DNA of 64,000 nt from Luteibacter yeojuensis (GTDB lineage: Bacteria; Pseudomonadota; Gammaproteobacteria; Xanthomonadales; Rhodanobacteraceae), in NCBI RefSeq assembly GCF_000964085.1, contig NZ_JZRB01000004.1, forward strand, positions 107,248-171,247, given 5' to 3'. Under the pieces are notes generated by a model. It was given only the letters and a program-made list of their open reading frames with translations, was not told the origin of the DNA and searched no databases. Of the stretch, positions 1 to 11,318 are shown piece by piece; position 1 is the stretch's first letter; each line of letters opens with the position of its first letter. The position numbers and the translations under genes are program-made.

Positions 1-2617
1 AGCCGTTCTTTTTCAGCCAGGCGTCCACCGCCGGCAGGCGCTGGTCGCGGACCATCATGCGGTACTGGATGGTGGTGACGGTGGTCTCGGCGTCGCGGCG
101 CGAGCCTTCGGCGATGTACTTCGCCGCGAATGCCTTGACCTTGTCGATCGTCGCCTTGTCCATCGACATGCCGGCGATGGCGGGGTAGTAGCGCGCCGTC
201 GAGGTGCTGTCGATGAACTTGTCCATCTGCGCCTTGTGGGCCACGGCGAAATCGAACGCCATTTCCGGGTGCAGGCGCGAAACGCCACGGATGAGCGAGG
301 CGCTGTTGGTGGCACCCGGCTCGTCGGTGAGGGCGAGGTCGAGCGCGCGCTGCGCCAGCGCGTCGTCGCGCGGGGCCGAGAGCATGCCGTACAGGCGATC
401 CTTCACCAGCGGGGTCTTCTCCGCCTTGGCCTGTTCGTGCAGCTTATCCCACGTGGCCGCGTCGGCATTGGTGGCGACCACCGCGAGGATCGTCTTGCGC
501 AGCTCCGGCGGCATGCTGTTTTTCTCGAAGCGGCTGCGCGCCTCGGCGACCACCTTGGCATCGCCCAGGAAGCCCAGCGTGCCGATCAGCGACGAGCGCA
601 GGATGGCCACGGGCGCTTCCTCGCCCTTCTTCGCTTCCCAGCCCACCTGGTCGAGCTTGGGCGAGAGGCGTGCGATGGCGTACTTGCGGAACACCGCCTG
701 GCGCTTCGCGTCACCCTGGTAGTAGGTGTCGAGCGTGGCGAGGTTGCCGGCCACTTCTTCCCACAGCTGCGGCGAGGCGTCGAGCGGCGTGGCCTTGATG
801 AGGTCGAGGACATCGGAGGTCGGCTGCTGGCCGACCATGCCCTGCGCCCACGTATCGCTCATGACGCCAAGCTGGTCGATCGGCTCGAGCTTCGTGAACG
901 CGCCCTGCAACTGCTTGAACTGCGCCGGCGCGTACAGCGTGCGGTAGTAACCGGTCTGGCCGGCGTTGACGATGACGGGGCCGCAGCCGGCGACGGTGAG
1001 CGTGCCCTTGCCATCGAGCAGCGTGCTGGCGGTGGCGCCGCCCAGCGTCTTCGCGATGACCGGCACGTGCCACGCCAGCGGCTTCTTGTCCGGGCGGTCG
1101 CGGGTGAACTCACCCTGCGACAGCGTCAGCGTGGTGGAGCCCCCGGCGCACGACACCGATTCCACCTTCACCTGCGGGATACCCGGCTGCAGGGTGAAGT
1201 CGTGCGCGATCTGGGTCACCGGCTTGCCGGCCGCCGCGTCGATCTCCTTCCACAGGTCGTCGGAAACGGTGTTGCCGTAAGCGTGGGCCTTGATGTACGC
1301 CTGCACGCCCTTGCGCCATGCATCGGGGCCCACGTAGGCCTCGAGCATGCGGATGACCGATTCGCCCTTCGCATAGGTGATGGCGTCGAAGGCCTGGCTG
1401 GCCTGTTCCACCGTTTCCACGTGCTGCACCACCGGGTGGGTGGTGACCACGCCGTCGCGGCCCATCGCGCCTTCGCGCGAGCCCACGGCCTCGAGGTTGG
1501 TGTGCCATTCCGGGTGCAGGCGTTCGGTGGTGCGCGAGGCGAGCCACGAGGCAAAGCCTTCGTTGAGCCACAGGTCGTCCCACCACTGCATGGTGACCAG
1601 GTCGCCGAACCACTGGTGCGCCATCTCATGCGCGGCGGTGTTGAACACCTCTTCCTTGTCGCCCTGGGTGGAGATGCTCGGGTCGAGCAGCAGCGCGTAC
1701 TCGAAGGTGTAGATGGCGCCCCAGTTCTCCATGGCCGAGAAGAACTGGCTCTGGCCCGGGCTGGCGATGTTGTCGAGCTTCGGTAGCGGGTACGGCACGC
1801 CGAAGTAATCGTTGTATTCCTTCAGCACGGCGGAGCCGGAGTCCAGCGTGAACTGGGCCTGCGAGGTGAGGCCCTTCTGCGTGATGACGCCGATCTCGAC
1901 GCCTTCGCTCTTCGTGGTGATGCGATCGAACTCGCCCATGCCGAAGAAGACGAGGTAGGTGGACATCTTCGGCGACTGGCCAAAGGTCCACTTCACCATG
2001 CCGTTGCCCACGTCCTTCTTCGACGCGGCCGGCATGTTGCTCACGGCCATGTCGGCGGTGGGCACCGTGGCATCGAGGGTAAAGGTGGCCTTGTAGTTCG
2101 GCTCATCCCACGACGGGATGAAGCGGCGGGCGTCGGAGTTCTCGAACTGCGTGTATAGCGCGCGCTTCTTGCCGGCGGCCTTGGTGTCGTAATCGATGGC
2201 GAACAAGCCGTTGGCCTGCGTACCGATCTTGCCGGTGTAATCCATCGACAGGCGGTAGGCGCCCGCGGCGAGCGGCTTGGCGAAGGTAAAGGTGGCGGTC
2301 TGGTTTTCCGCATCCACCGAGACCTTGGGCGCACCGATGCTCGCCTTGCCCTTCGCGGGGGCGAGCTTGACGTTGGCGAACGTCATGTCGATGGCGTTGA
2401 GCGTGATGGTGTTGGTGGCTTCCAGCACGTCGATGCTGATGGCCACCTTGCCGTCGAAAGTGAGCTTGTCGGCGTGTGGCACGACCGAGACATCGTAGTG
2501 CGACGGGCGCACGGTGCGCGGCAGCTGGGTGGTGGCGAGCTTGGCGTCGGCGGCGGCCGCGAGGGAGGACACGCCGGCGAGCGCGAGGGCTATCGCGCTG
2601 ACGAGAGACTTACGCAT
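1..2617 (-). CDS. M1 family metallo-aminopeptidase, exported (C-terminal end cut by window edge)
   Basis: Zinc aminopeptidase of the M1 (gluzincin) family, which removes N-terminal residues from peptides; an N-terminal signal peptide (about residues 1-23, ending in LAAAADA) points to the periplasm. The zinc motif HEMAHQWFGD is near residue 330, followed by NEGFASW carrying the third zinc ligand. The exopeptidase motif near residue 295 is SAMEN instead of the usual GAMEN, a tolerated variant. The ATG at 2617 is preceded by a GGGG-rich stretch. The reading frame is still open at base 2, ending KKNG, so at most a few C-terminal residues are probably missing. Length of about 870 residues is normal for the family. 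No operon partner is visible. Confidence 0.95.
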   Translation of the reverse strand, partial: MRKSLVSAIALALAGVSSLAAAADAKLATTQLPRTVRPSHYDVSVVPHADKLTFDGKVAISIDVLEATNTITLNAIDMTFANVKLAPAKGKASIGAPKVSVDAENQTATFTFAKPLAAGAYRLSMDYTGKIGTQANGLFAIDYDTKAAGKKRALYTQFENSDARRFIPSWDEPNYKATFTLDATVPTADMAVSNMPAASKKDVGNGMVKWTFGQSPKMSTYLVFFGMGEFDRITTKSEGVEIGVITQKGLTSQAQFTLDSGSAVLKEYNDYFGVPYPLPKLDNIASPGQSQFFSAMENWGAIYTFEYALLLDPSISTQGDKEEVFNTAAHEMAHQWFGDLVTMQWWDDLWLNEGFASWLASRTTERLHPEWHTNLEAVGSREGAMGRDGVVTTHPVVQHVETVEQASQAFDAITYAKGESVIRMLEAYVGPDAWRKGVQAYIKAHAYGNTVSDDLWKEIDAAAGKPVTQIAHDFTLQPGIPQVKVESVSCAGGSTTLTLSQGEFTRDRPDKKPLAWHVPVIAKTLGGATASTLLDGKGTLTVAGCGPVIVNAGQTGYYRTLYAPAQFKQLQGAFTKLEPIDQLGVMSDTWAQGMVGQQPTSDVLDLIKATPLDASPQLWEEVAGNLATLDTYYQGDAKRQAVFRKYAIARLSPKLDQVGWEAKKGEEAPVAILRSSLIGTLGFLGDAKVVAEARSRFEKNSMPPELRKTILAVVATNADAATWDKLHEQAKAEKTPLVKDRLYGMLSAPRDDALAQRALDLALTDEPGATNSASLIRGVSRLHPEMAFDFAVAHKAQMDKFIDSTSTARYYPAIAGMSMDKATIDKVKAFAAKYIAEGSRRDAETTVTTIQYRMMVRDQRLPAVDAWLKKNG

Positions 2618-2717
2618 GGGAAACCCCTGGTGGTGGACCACGCGATGGTCTGCCGGGGGCGGGAGGTTTAGATAGCGCCGGAAGTCATGTTCGTAAAATC
2701 ATGCGGGCGGCCAGGGG

Positions 2718-2742
2718 CATCGCCAGCAAGCTGGCTCCCACA
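2718..2742. repeat. REP-like extragenic repeat, GCCAGCAAGCTGGC type
   Basis: Short palindromic element between the M1 peptidase and the Sel1 gene. On the minus strand it reads TGTGGGAGCCAGCTTGCTGG. It shares the TGTGGGAGC head with the GCGCGC-type repeats elsewhere in the window but has a different stem. A partial second copy (TTTGCTGGCTTCCACAGG) follows at 2752-2769. Confidence 0.6.
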
Positions 2743-2774
2743 AATGGCTACTTTGCTGGCTTCCACAGGTGGGG

Positions 2775-4013
2775 TTACCAGAGTTTCCACCAAGTGCGTT
2801 TTTCCAGGCGCTTCAGCGCCTTCAGGTGGCCGCGGGAGGCGGCCTTGCGGTACCACGCGCGGGCGATGGCGGCGTTGGTGGGCACACCGTCGCCCTGGTC
2901 GTGCAGGCGGCCGAGCTCGTACTGGGCATCGGGCAGGCCCTGGCCGGCGGCCATGCGCAGCAGGCGCAGCACCTCCTCGATGTTCCGCGGTACGCCGCGG
3001 CCGCCGTCGATCATCCGGGCCAGCGCGTACTGCGCCTGCGGGTGCCCCTTCTCGGCGGCCAGCGCGAGCCAGCGCACCGCGTCGGGGTCGTTGCGCGCCA
3101 CGCCGTCGCCGGTGGCGAGGCGCATGCCCAACTGGTACTGGCCGGCGGCATCCTGCGGGCCGGCGGCAGCCTGGCGCGCGGTGACATCGGGCGCCGCCGC
3201 TTCAGCGTCCAGCTCGGCCAGGCGCTGTTTCGCTTCGCTATCGCCCTGCGCGGCCGCCTGGCCGAACCAATGCCGGGCCTGCTCGCGGTCGGCGGCCAGG
3301 CCACTGGCCTCGAGGTACATCTTGCCGAGCGTGAACTGGGCGATGCTGTTGCCAAGTTCGGCGGCGCGGCGGTAATGGTGCGCACCCATGGCGGCGTTGC
3401 GGGCCACGCCCACGCCATCGACATACATGTGGGCGATGCTGCACAAGGCGTCGGCGTAGCCACGGGTGGCCGGGTCGCCGCGGTCGATGGCCTTGCTGTA
3501 GAACGCGAAGGCCAGCTCGGCGTCACGCGGTACGCCCCGGCCGAAGTAGTGGGAAACACCCAGGTTGACGCAGGCCTGGGCATGCCCCTGGTCGGCGGCC
3601 ATGCCCCACCACTGCAGGGCTTTCTGGCGGTCGGCGGCCACGCCGTGGCCGCGTGCGTAGAGGGTGCCCAGCGCGCACTGGGCTTCGGCGTGGCCGGATT
3701 CGGCGGCGCGGCGGTACCACGCCGCGGCCTCGGCCGGGTCGCGCAGCACACCCAGGCCCTCGGCGAACTGCAGGGCCAGGCGCACCTGGCCATCGAGGTG
3801 GCCCTGCTCGGCGGCGCGGCGCAGCCAGTGGGCGGAACGGTTGTGGTCCTGGGCGACGTGGTCACCGTCGGCGTACATGACGCCGACGCGAAACTGCGCC
3901 TGCGCGTCGCCGAGCTGCGCATCCTTCTCAAGCCGGCCGAATTTTTGCAGCGCATCCATCTCGGCGACAAAACGGTGGTCGCCGAGCACGCCGCCCCTGG
4001 TACCTTCCGACAT
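2775..4013 (-). CDS. Sel1-repeat (TPR-like) protein
   Basis: A 412-residue protein made almost wholly of 36-residue Sel1-like repeats; the pattern A-x2-WYRRAAESGHAEAQ-x-ALG-x-LYA-x-GHGV recurs about nine times. Sel1 repeats form alpha-solenoids that bind other proteins; no catalytic domain or clear signal peptide is seen, so the partner and process are unknown. The ATG at 4013 is chosen because AGGGGAACGGG lies just upstream; an in-frame TTG five codons earlier is the alternative. It ends in a basic, aromatic tail (KRTWWKLW). The gene stands alone downstream of the stressosome operon and could be co-transcribed with it. Confidence 0.9.
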   Translation of the reverse strand: MSEGTRGGVLGDHRFVAEMDALQKFGRLEKDAQLGDAQAQFRVGVMYADGDHVAQDHNRSAHWLRRAAEQGHLDGQVRLALQFAEGLGVLRDPAEAAAWYRRAAESGHAEAQCALGTLYARGHGVAADRQKALQWWGMAADQGHAQACVNLGVSHYFGRGVPRDAELAFAFYSKAIDRGDPATRGYADALCSIAHMYVDGVGVARNAAMGAHHYRRAAELGNSIAQFTLGKMYLEASGLAADREQARHWFGQAAAQGDSEAKQRLAELDAEAAAPDVTARQAAAGPQDAAGQYQLGMRLATGDGVARNDPDAVRWLALAAEKGHPQAQYALARMIDGGRGVPRNIEEVLRLLRMAAGQGLPDAQYELGRLHDQGDGVPTNAAIARAWYRKAASRGHLKALKRLEKRTWWKLW

Positions 4014-4101
4014 CCCGTTCCCCTGCAAACGCCTGTCGTCGTTGTGGGCGCATCATAAGTGGTTGCGCGGCGTTGGGAAATCGGCAATTTCGGCCGGGGG
4101 C

Positions 4102-6022
<1,921 letters not shown>

Positions 6023-6036
<14 letters not shown>

Positions 6037-6871
6037 CGTTCGCCTCCGCGGGGAGCGCGAGCGGCAGGGTCACGAAGAACGACGACCCCTCGCCCACCAC
6101 GCTGTGCAGGCCGACGCTGCCACCGAGCAGCCCGGCGAACTGCTTGCACAGCGACAGGCCCAGGCCGGTGCCGCGCACCCGTTTCTGCAGGGGTGAATCC
6201 ACCTGCGTGAAATCCTCGAACAACACGTGCTGCAGTTCTTCGGGGATGCCGATGCCCGTGTCGCGCACGGTGAAACATACCTGGTCGCCCTCCACGAGGC
6301 TGGCGGAAACGCGCACCTCGCCGCGCGGCGTGAACTTCAGCGCGTTGGAAATGAAGTTGCGCAGGATCTGCGAGACCTTCTTGTCGTCGGTATACAGCTT
6401 CGGCAGGCCTACCGGGCTTTCGAACACCAGCGTGGCCTCGGTGCCGTCGACGATGGGCCGGAACATGCCGCGCAGCGCGGAGAACAGGTCCATCAGCTCG
6501 AACCACGCCGGCGAGATGGTGATGCGGCCTGCCTCGATCTTGGCCAGGTCGAGCAGGTCGTCCACCATGTCGCTGAGTTCGCGGGCCGCGCCGCTGACGA
6601 AGCCCACCTGCTTTTTCTGCTCGTCGGTCAGCGGGCCGTCCATCTCGTCGGTGAGCAGGCGCGCGATGCTGAGAATGGACCCCAGCGGCGTGCGGAACTC
6701 GTGGCTCATGTAGCTGAGGAAGCGGCTCTTGAGCTCCGAGGCCTCGCGCAGCTGCGCGGCCTGGTTGTCGAGCTCGGCGTACAGGGCCAGCACGCCCTGG
6801 TTGGTTTCATCCAGCTCGGCGCGCAGGGCGGCGTTCTCCTCCTGCAGCCGCGCGGTATCGGCATCGGTCAT
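6023..6871 (-). CDS. Soluble sensor histidine kinase of the stressosome operon
   Basis: A 282-residue kinase with a short N-terminal coiled coil (about 5-45, rich in Glu/Leu) followed directly by HisKA (SYMSHEFRTPLGSIL, His near 55) and HATPase_c (N box NFISNALKFTP, then DTGIGIPEE and GTGLGLSLC). There is no transmembrane or sensor domain, so it is probably controlled by protein contact with the Rsb proteins. ATGA overlap with the phosphatase gene upstream and 14-base overlap with the hybrid kinase downstream show tight translational coupling. The receivers in the downstream protein and the separate receiver at 9632 are the obvious phosphoryl acceptors, by inference. Confidence 0.92.
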
Positions 6872-7875
6872 GCGCGGGCCTCCAGGCGCAGGGCGAACAC
6901 GGTCACATCGTCGCGGCCGCGGTTGAAGTCACGGTGCAATACCGCGGTGGCCACGGCCGGGTGGCGGTTCACGAGCCCGGGGTAATCGCGCAGCGACCAG
7001 CGCGATTGCAGGCCATCCGAATGCATGAGCAGCAGCTTGCCTGCGCTGCCGGGGAAGTCGAACGGCTGCGGCCGGCGTGCCTGCACGCCGACGATGCCGG
7101 GATGCGACGCCAGGCCACGCGAGCCCTCCAGGGTCTGCAGCGACCCGGCGATGTTGCCGATGCCGGCGTAACGCAGCAGGCCCTCCTCGTAGCGCGCCAG
7201 CGCCACGGCGCCGCCGCGCGTGCCCGACATCGCGTCGTCCAGCACGGCCATGAGCCCCACCGGGTCGGCGAGCGGCTGGGCCTGCCACGCATCGATGCAG
7301 GCCGTGGCGGCTTCGTTGGCCGACGGGCCGTGCCCGAGGCCATCGACAACCAGCACGCAGGCTTCGCCGCCGCTGATGGCGAAGCCCCACCCGTCGCCGC
7401 ACGCCGGCTCGTCGCGGAGGCGCGTCTGCGTGGCGCCAAACGGGATGTCGGCATCGCCCAGCCCCCGGGCATACAGGCGCGCCAGCACCACGGCCCCGCG
7501 CGCGTCGGCGTACATGTCCATGACCTGGGCCTGGCGCTGCACCGCACCGAGGCCCTCGCCGCGCGTGCCGCCCGTGGAATACCCGTCGGGCAGGCAATCG
7601 GCCAGGTTGAACCCGGGGCCACGGTCGACGGCGACGATTTCCACGCCGCGGGCGCCGCGGCCCGGCACCGCCGCCACGTGGATCTCGCCGCGCTGGGCGT
7701 GCTTGAGCACGTTGGTGGCGAGCTCGGTGGCCACCAGGGCCACGCGGCCCGTGTCGGTGTCATCGAAGCCGCAGGCCGCGGCCACCTGTGTCGCGACGCG
7801 GCGCGCCTGGCCCACCTGGCTCGGCTCTTCCACCGGCACCACGGCGGTCTCGCCACCCCGGCATATCACGTCCAT
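6868..7875 (-). CDS. RsbX-like protein: anti-sigma-type ATPase fused to SpoIIE phosphatase
   Basis: 335 residues with two domains. About 1-140 is an HATPase of the RsbW/RsbT kind (ELATNVLKHA N box, later STGGTRGEGLGAV). About 150-335 is a PP2C/SpoIIE-type phosphatase core (VLVVDGLGHGP metal site, LLMHSDGLQ). In stressosome modules RsbX dephosphorylates RsbR and RsbS and resets the complex. The fusion with an N-terminal ATPase is a known Gram-negative arrangement. The gene overlaps rsbT by ten bases and the next kinase by ATGA. The ATPase half could also act on a partner as an RsbT-like kinase. Confidence 0.88.
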   Translation of the reverse strand: MDVICRGGETAVVPVEEPSQVGQARRVATQVAAACGFDDTDTGRVALVATELATNVLKHAQRGEIHVAAVPGRGARGVEIVAVDRGPGFNLADCLPDGYSTGGTRGEGLGAVQRQAQVMDMYADARGAVVLARLYARGLGDADIPFGATQTRLRDEPACGDGWGFAISGGEACVLVVDGLGHGPSANEAATACIDAWQAQPLADPVGLMAVLDDAMSGTRGGAVALARYEEGLLRYAGIGNIAGSLQTLEGSRGLASHPGIVGVQARRPQPFDFPGSAGKLLLMHSDGLQSRWSLRDYPGLVNRHPAVATAVLHRDFNRGRDDVTVFALRLEARA

Positions 7876-8270
7876 TTGCAGATGGTCACCCGGGTGCCGG
7901 CGCCTGGGGCGCTCTCGATCGAGAATTCATCCACCAGGCGCCGCGCGCCGGTGAGCCCAAGGCCGAGGCCATTGCCCGAGGTCCAGCCATCGGTCATGGC
8001 GAGCTTCACGTCGGGGATGCCCGGGCCGTTATCGCGGAAGACGAGCCGCAGCCCTTTCTTCCCGCCCTCTTCCACCAGCGCCCAGTCCATGTCGCCACCT
8101 CCCCCGTAGATGACGGTGTTACGGGCCAGCTCGCTGGCCGCGGTGACGAGCTTGGTCTGGTCGACGAGGCGCAAGCCCGCTTCCACCGCCAGCTTGCGCG
8201 CGGCCTGGCGGGCCAGCACCACGTCCTGCTCGACGCGCACGGCCTGCGTGCCGCTGCGGACCGCGCTCAT
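7866..8270 (-). CDS. rsbT: Serine/threonine kinase RsbT of the stressosome
   Basis: 134-residue GHKL-fold kinase. It shows the N box (ELARNTVIYGGGG), G1 box (RDNGPGIPD) and G2 box (GNGLGLGLTGARRLVDEF) that bind Mg-ATP. In Bacillus, RsbT phosphorylates RsbR and RsbS under stress, leaves the stressosome and activates the next partner (RsbU). No rsbU or sigma-B homologue is present here, so the target is more likely one of the downstream kinases. Starts by ATGA overlap with rsbS. Family assignment is firm; the output is inference. Confidence 0.93.
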   Translation of the reverse strand: MSAVRSGTQAVRVEQDVVLARQAARKLAVEAGLRLVDQTKLVTAASELARNTVIYGGGGDMDWALVEEGGKKGLRLVFRDNGPGIPDVKLAMTDGWTSGNGLGLGLTGARRLVDEFSIESAPGAGTRVTICKWT

Positions 8271-8629
8271 CGCGCTTGCACGCGTTCGCGCAGCAGGCGC
8301 ATGCCACGTTCCACATCCAGCGCCGTGATGACGCCGGGCAGGTTGAGGCCCAGTTCCACCAGCGTGATGGCGACCGCGGGCTGCATGCCCACCACCACGG
8401 TCTCGGCGTCCATGATCTTCGACAGGCCCGAGATGGTGCCGATCATGCGGCCGATGAAGGAGTCGACGATATCCAGCGCGGAAATGTCGATCAGCACGCC
8501 CTTCGCCGAGGTCTTGCTGATCATGTTGGTGAGGTCGTCCTGCAGGGTCAGCGCGAGCTGGTCGTGCATGTCGACCTGGATGGTGACGAGCAGGAACTCG
8601 CCCATGCGCAGGATCGGGATGCGCTCCAT
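8267..8629 (-). CDS. rsbS: Stressosome scaffold STAS protein RsbS
   Basis: Single STAS domain, 120 residues. The phosphorylatable serine of Bacillus RsbS is conserved in the loop ISALDIVDSFIGRMIG. RsbS forms the stressosome core with RsbR and holds RsbT until phosphorylated. It is separated from rsbR by four bases and overlaps rsbT by ATGA, the classic R-S-T order. Confidence 0.93.
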   Translation of the reverse strand: MERIPILRMGEFLLVTIQVDMHDQLALTLQDDLTNMISKTSAKGVLIDISALDIVDSFIGRMIGTISGLSKIMDAETVVVGMQPAVAITLVELGLNLPGVITALDVERGMRLLRERVQAR

Positions 8630-8633
8630 CGCC

Positions 8634-9491
8634 TTAGCCGCCCTTCGACACGTGGAAGCCCGAGCGCTTCAACGCGAGCGAGAGCGCATCGGCGAGGTTG
8701 GCCTTGGTGACGATGCCTTGCAGGTCGAGGCCCAGGTGCACGATGGTCTGCGCGATCTGCGGCCGCACGCCGCTGATGATGGCGTCGGCGCCCATGAGCC
8801 GGATGGCCGTGACCGTCTTCAGCAGGTGCTGCGCCACCAGCGTATCCACCGTGGGAACGCCCGTGATGTCGATGATGGCGATCTCCGCGCCGGTTTCGAC
8901 GATGCGCTGCAGGAGCGACTCCATCACCACCTGCGTACGCTGTGAATCGAGCGTACCGATCATCGGCAGCGCCAGCACGCCTTCCCAGAGCTTCACCACG
9001 GGCGTGGAAAGCTCGAGCAGTTCTTCCTGCTGGCGGTTGATCACTTCCTCGCGCGATTTCTGGTACGTCTTGATGGTGTGCATGCCCAGGCCATCGAGCA
9101 GCTCGGAGATGGCCCATGTCTGCGCCGCGAGCTCGGCGGCGTTATCGGCGTACACCTGCTGCAGCAGGTCGAACAGGGGGCGCTTCAGCGAGAAAATGAA
9201 GTTGGCCGTGTTCGCCGAATCAAAGCCCTGCAACGCGCGGCTGCGCGAGAGCTTCTCGAGGAAACCGCGCGTCTCGCTCCATTCGTTGCTGGCGATGCTG
9301 GCCGCGTCGCCCGTGGACGACCCAGCCACCAGCAGGCGGAGGAACTCCCGCGTCTGCCCCTCGAACTCGCCGTGGCTGATGCGCGAATCACGCGATGCGC
9401 CGCTGGCATCGAGCGTGGCCGACCAACTGGCGAGGAGCTGCGATTCGTTCTTGCGGATCGCTTCGATGGTGCGCTGGCTGAGTGCGGACAT
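8634..9491 (-). CDS. rsbR: Stressosome sensor RsbR (N-terminal RsbRD-type domain plus STAS)
   Basis: 285 residues. The N-terminal half (about 1-150) is an all-helical RsbRD-like globin-fold sensor without an obvious haem histidine pattern; the C-terminal half is a STAS domain. Both regulatory threonines of Bacillus RsbRA are matched: DITGVPTVDTLVAQHLL (Thr171 site) and SGVRPQIAQTIVHLGL (Thr205 site). The ATG at 9491 is chosen because GGGGGAA lies seven bases upstream; a start at 9539 has no such site. It is the first gene of a six-gene operon with a 140-base divergent promoter region shared with the receiver gene at 9632. The stimulus is unknown. Confidence 0.92.
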   Translation of the reverse strand: MSALSQRTIEAIRKNESQLLASWSATLDASGASRDSRISHGEFEGQTREFLRLLVAGSSTGDAASIASNEWSETRGFLEKLSRSRALQGFDSANTANFIFSLKRPLFDLLQQVYADNAAELAAQTWAISELLDGLGMHTIKTYQKSREEVINRQQEELLELSTPVVKLWEGVLALPMIGTLDSQRTQVVMESLLQRIVETGAEIAIIDITGVPTVDTLVAQHLLKTVTAIRLMGADAIISGVRPQIAQTIVHLGLDLQGIVTKANLADALSLALKRSGFHVSKGG

Positions 9492-9631
9492 GGGTTCCCC
9501 CGGGCATAAAACCCTATGATGCGGTGCACGTTCGCGCAATGGAATAGCGAATGTGGTACCGCTTGCATTGACGCCGCATTCACGCCCGTCTCGCTATTTG
9601 CCTCGTTGATCCACGCGCGAACCGAAGAACC

Positions 9632-10012
9632 ATGCCCACCGCTCCCCTGGTCATCCTCCTTGTCGAGGACGACGACGCCATCCGTGAAATCTCCGCCATG
9701 ATCCTCGAAGGCGAAGGCCATACGGTGCATACCGCGCCCAATGGCGACGAGGCCGAGCGCTGGCTCGAAAACGGCACGGCCGACATCCTCTTCACCGACG
9801 TGCGCATGCCCGGCTCCATCTCGGGCCAGGAGCTGGCCACGCGGCACGCGGACATGCGCGTGCTGGTGGCGTCGGGCGAGGTGCGTGAGCAGCACGACTG
9901 GCTTTCGCCGCGCATGGAATACCTGGCCAAGCCTTACGACCGGAAGAGCCTGCTGGCGGCGATGGCGCGCCTCGCGGGCCAGGGCGCTACGCCCGGTCGA
10001 CCACCCGGCTGA
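9632..10012 (+). CDS. Single-domain response regulator (CheY-like)
   Basis: 126-residue stand-alone receiver: acidic pair VEDDDA, phosphoacceptor Asp in DILFTDVRMPG, switch residue in VLVASGE, conserved Lys in YLAKPYDRKSLL. It has no output domain. It is divergent from rsbR and may relay phosphate from the two kinases of that operon. Its last 26 bases overlap the end of the convergent NTF2-like gene. Confidence 0.9.
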   Translation: MPTAPLVILLVEDDDAIREISAMILEGEGHTVHTAPNGDEAERWLENGTADILFTDVRMPGSISGQELATRHADMRVLVASGEVREQHDWLSPRMEYLAKPYDRKSLLAAMARLAGQGATPGRPPG

Positions 10013-10370
10013 TCTTGCCCTGGGCGAAGCCGAATTCGGTGGTGCCCTGCATCTCGACGATGGTGCCCGCGCGCGGGCCGTCGGGGATGTCTTCGGCGAT
10101 CTCGCCGTGGAAATCGATGGTGGCCACGATGGCGTCGCCCTGCTCGTCGAGCGCGACGATGCGTTGCTCGCGCGCGGCGAACAGCTGCGCGCCCACGCGC
10201 GCCAGCTTCTCCAGGTCGGCCTTGCCGGTAGTGGCCACGCTGAGCTCGCCGCCCTGGTAGTGCTCGAAGCGGACGTCGTCGGTCATCGCGGCGAGCATGC
10301 CGGCGATGTCGAAATGGTTGTACGCGGCGAGGTAGATCTCGATCAGCTGCCGTCGCGCCGGGTCGGTCAT
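9987..10370 (-). CDS. NTF2-like (SnoaL-type) protein
   Basis: 127-residue cone-fold protein (YLAAYNHFDIAGMLAAMTDDVRF pattern, then a beta-rich half with IVEMQGTTEFGF). Such proteins are small-molecule binding proteins or isomerases; the substrate cannot be read from sequence. The ATG at 10370 has GGAG at good spacing; an in-frame ATG at 10382 adds four residues. It lies just downstream of the LysR gene and probably shares its transcript. The 3' end overlaps the convergent receiver gene. Confidence 0.8.
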   Translation of the reverse strand: MTDPARRQLIEIYLAAYNHFDIAGMLAAMTDDVRFEHYQGGELSVATTGKADLEKLARVGAQLFAAREQRIVALDEQGDAIVATIDFHGEIAEDIPDGPRAGTIVEMQGTTEFGFAQGKISRVVDRA

Positions 10371-10388
10371 GTCGGTCTCCATGGTCGC

Positions 10389-11288
10389 TTACATCGCATG
10401 CCGTTCGCGCAGGAAATCCACGAAGACGCGGAGCTTGCGGGGCATGTGCACACGGCTGGGATAGTACAGGTGGAACGCGCCATAGGTGGGCCAGTAGTCC
10501 GTTAGTACGGGTACCAGCGTGCCGCGCGCGAAGTCCGCGGCCACCAGGCTCTCGAAGTGGCAGCCCACGCCCAGCCCCGCGCGCGCCGCTTCCACCAGCA
10601 GGTCGCCGTCGTTGCTGACAAGCGCCGGCCCCACTTCCACCTCGACGATGCGCCCGTCGATCGTGAACTCCCAGCGCAACACGCTGCGGTCGTGGTCGAG
10701 GCGGATGCATGCACACCGGTGCGCGAGCAGGTCCGCCGGCACCTGCGGCGCCCCGTGTTCCGCGATGTAGGACGGCGACGCGAACGTGGCGATGCGGCTG
10801 GGCCCACCGATGGGCACCGCCACCACGTCGTTGGCCAGGCTCTCGCCCAGGCGGAAGCCCGCGTCGAAGCCCATGGCCACGAGGTCGAGGAAACGGTTGT
10901 CGCAATGCATCTCGACGGTGACATCGGGGTAGCGCCGCGCGAACTCCGCCATGTGCGGCATCACGACCACGTCCGCCACGGCCTTCGGCAGGTTCAGCCG
11001 CAGCAGGCCGGCAGGCGCCTCGCGCGAATCGTTCACCGCGTCCACGGCACGCTCGATGGCACCGAGGCCGGCCTGGGCCTCGTCGAGGAAGCGCTGGCCG
11101 ATCTCGGTGACGCCGACGCGGCGCGTGCTGCGGTCGAGCAGGCGCACGCCGAGCCGCGTCTCCAGGGCGCGCACGCTCTGCGACAAGGCCGAAGGCGAGA
11201 CACCCAGCTCGCGGGCGGCGCGCGTGAAGCTGGCATGGTGGGCGACGCGGGCAAAGGCCGCGATGGCGGGCAGCAGGTCGTTGGGCAC
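10389..11288 (-). CDS. LysR-family transcriptional regulator
   Basis: 299 residues. Winged helix-turn-helix at 1-60 (ASFTRAARELGVSPSALSQS, then LETRLGVRLLDRSTRRVGVT) and a periplasmic-binding-like effector domain (about 90-295). Start is GTG at 11288 with GAGG upstream. It is divergent from the aldo-keto reductase gene across a 115-base gap that holds a palindrome, the usual layout for a LysR regulator controlling its neighbour. The inducer is unknown. Confidence 0.92.
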   Translation of the reverse strand: MPNDLLPAIAAFARVAHHASFTRAARELGVSPSALSQSVRALETRLGVRLLDRSTRRVGVTEIGQRFLDEAQAGLGAIERAVDAVNDSREAPAGLLRLNLPKAVADVVVMPHMAEFARRYPDVTVEMHCDNRFLDLVAMGFDAGFRLGESLANDVVAVPIGGPSRIATFASPSYIAEHGAPQVPADLLAHRCACIRLDHDRSVLRWEFTIDGRIVEVEVGPALVSNDGDLLVEAARAGLGVGCHFESLVAADFARGTLVPVLTDYWPTYGAFHLYYPSRVHMPRKLRVFVDFLRERHAM

Positions 11289-11303
11289 CGGGGCCTCGGA
11301 TTA

Positions 11304-11318
11304 TGAAGGAGTGCTTCA
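11304..11318. promoter_or_regulatory. Candidate LysR operator, TGAAG-N5-CTTCA
   Basis: Perfect 5+5 base palindrome TGAAGGAGTGCTTCA, 16 bases upstream of the LysR GTG and about 85 bases upstream of the reductase ATG. Position and symmetry suit an autoregulatory site of the LysR protein. Only one copy is seen. Confidence 0.4.

Noticed and set aside
236..1786. Long open frame opposite the M1 peptidase gene
   Set aside because: GC-rich antisense frames stay open by codon bias; the peptide has no domain, and the opposite strand holds HEMAHQ and the rest of the M1 family.
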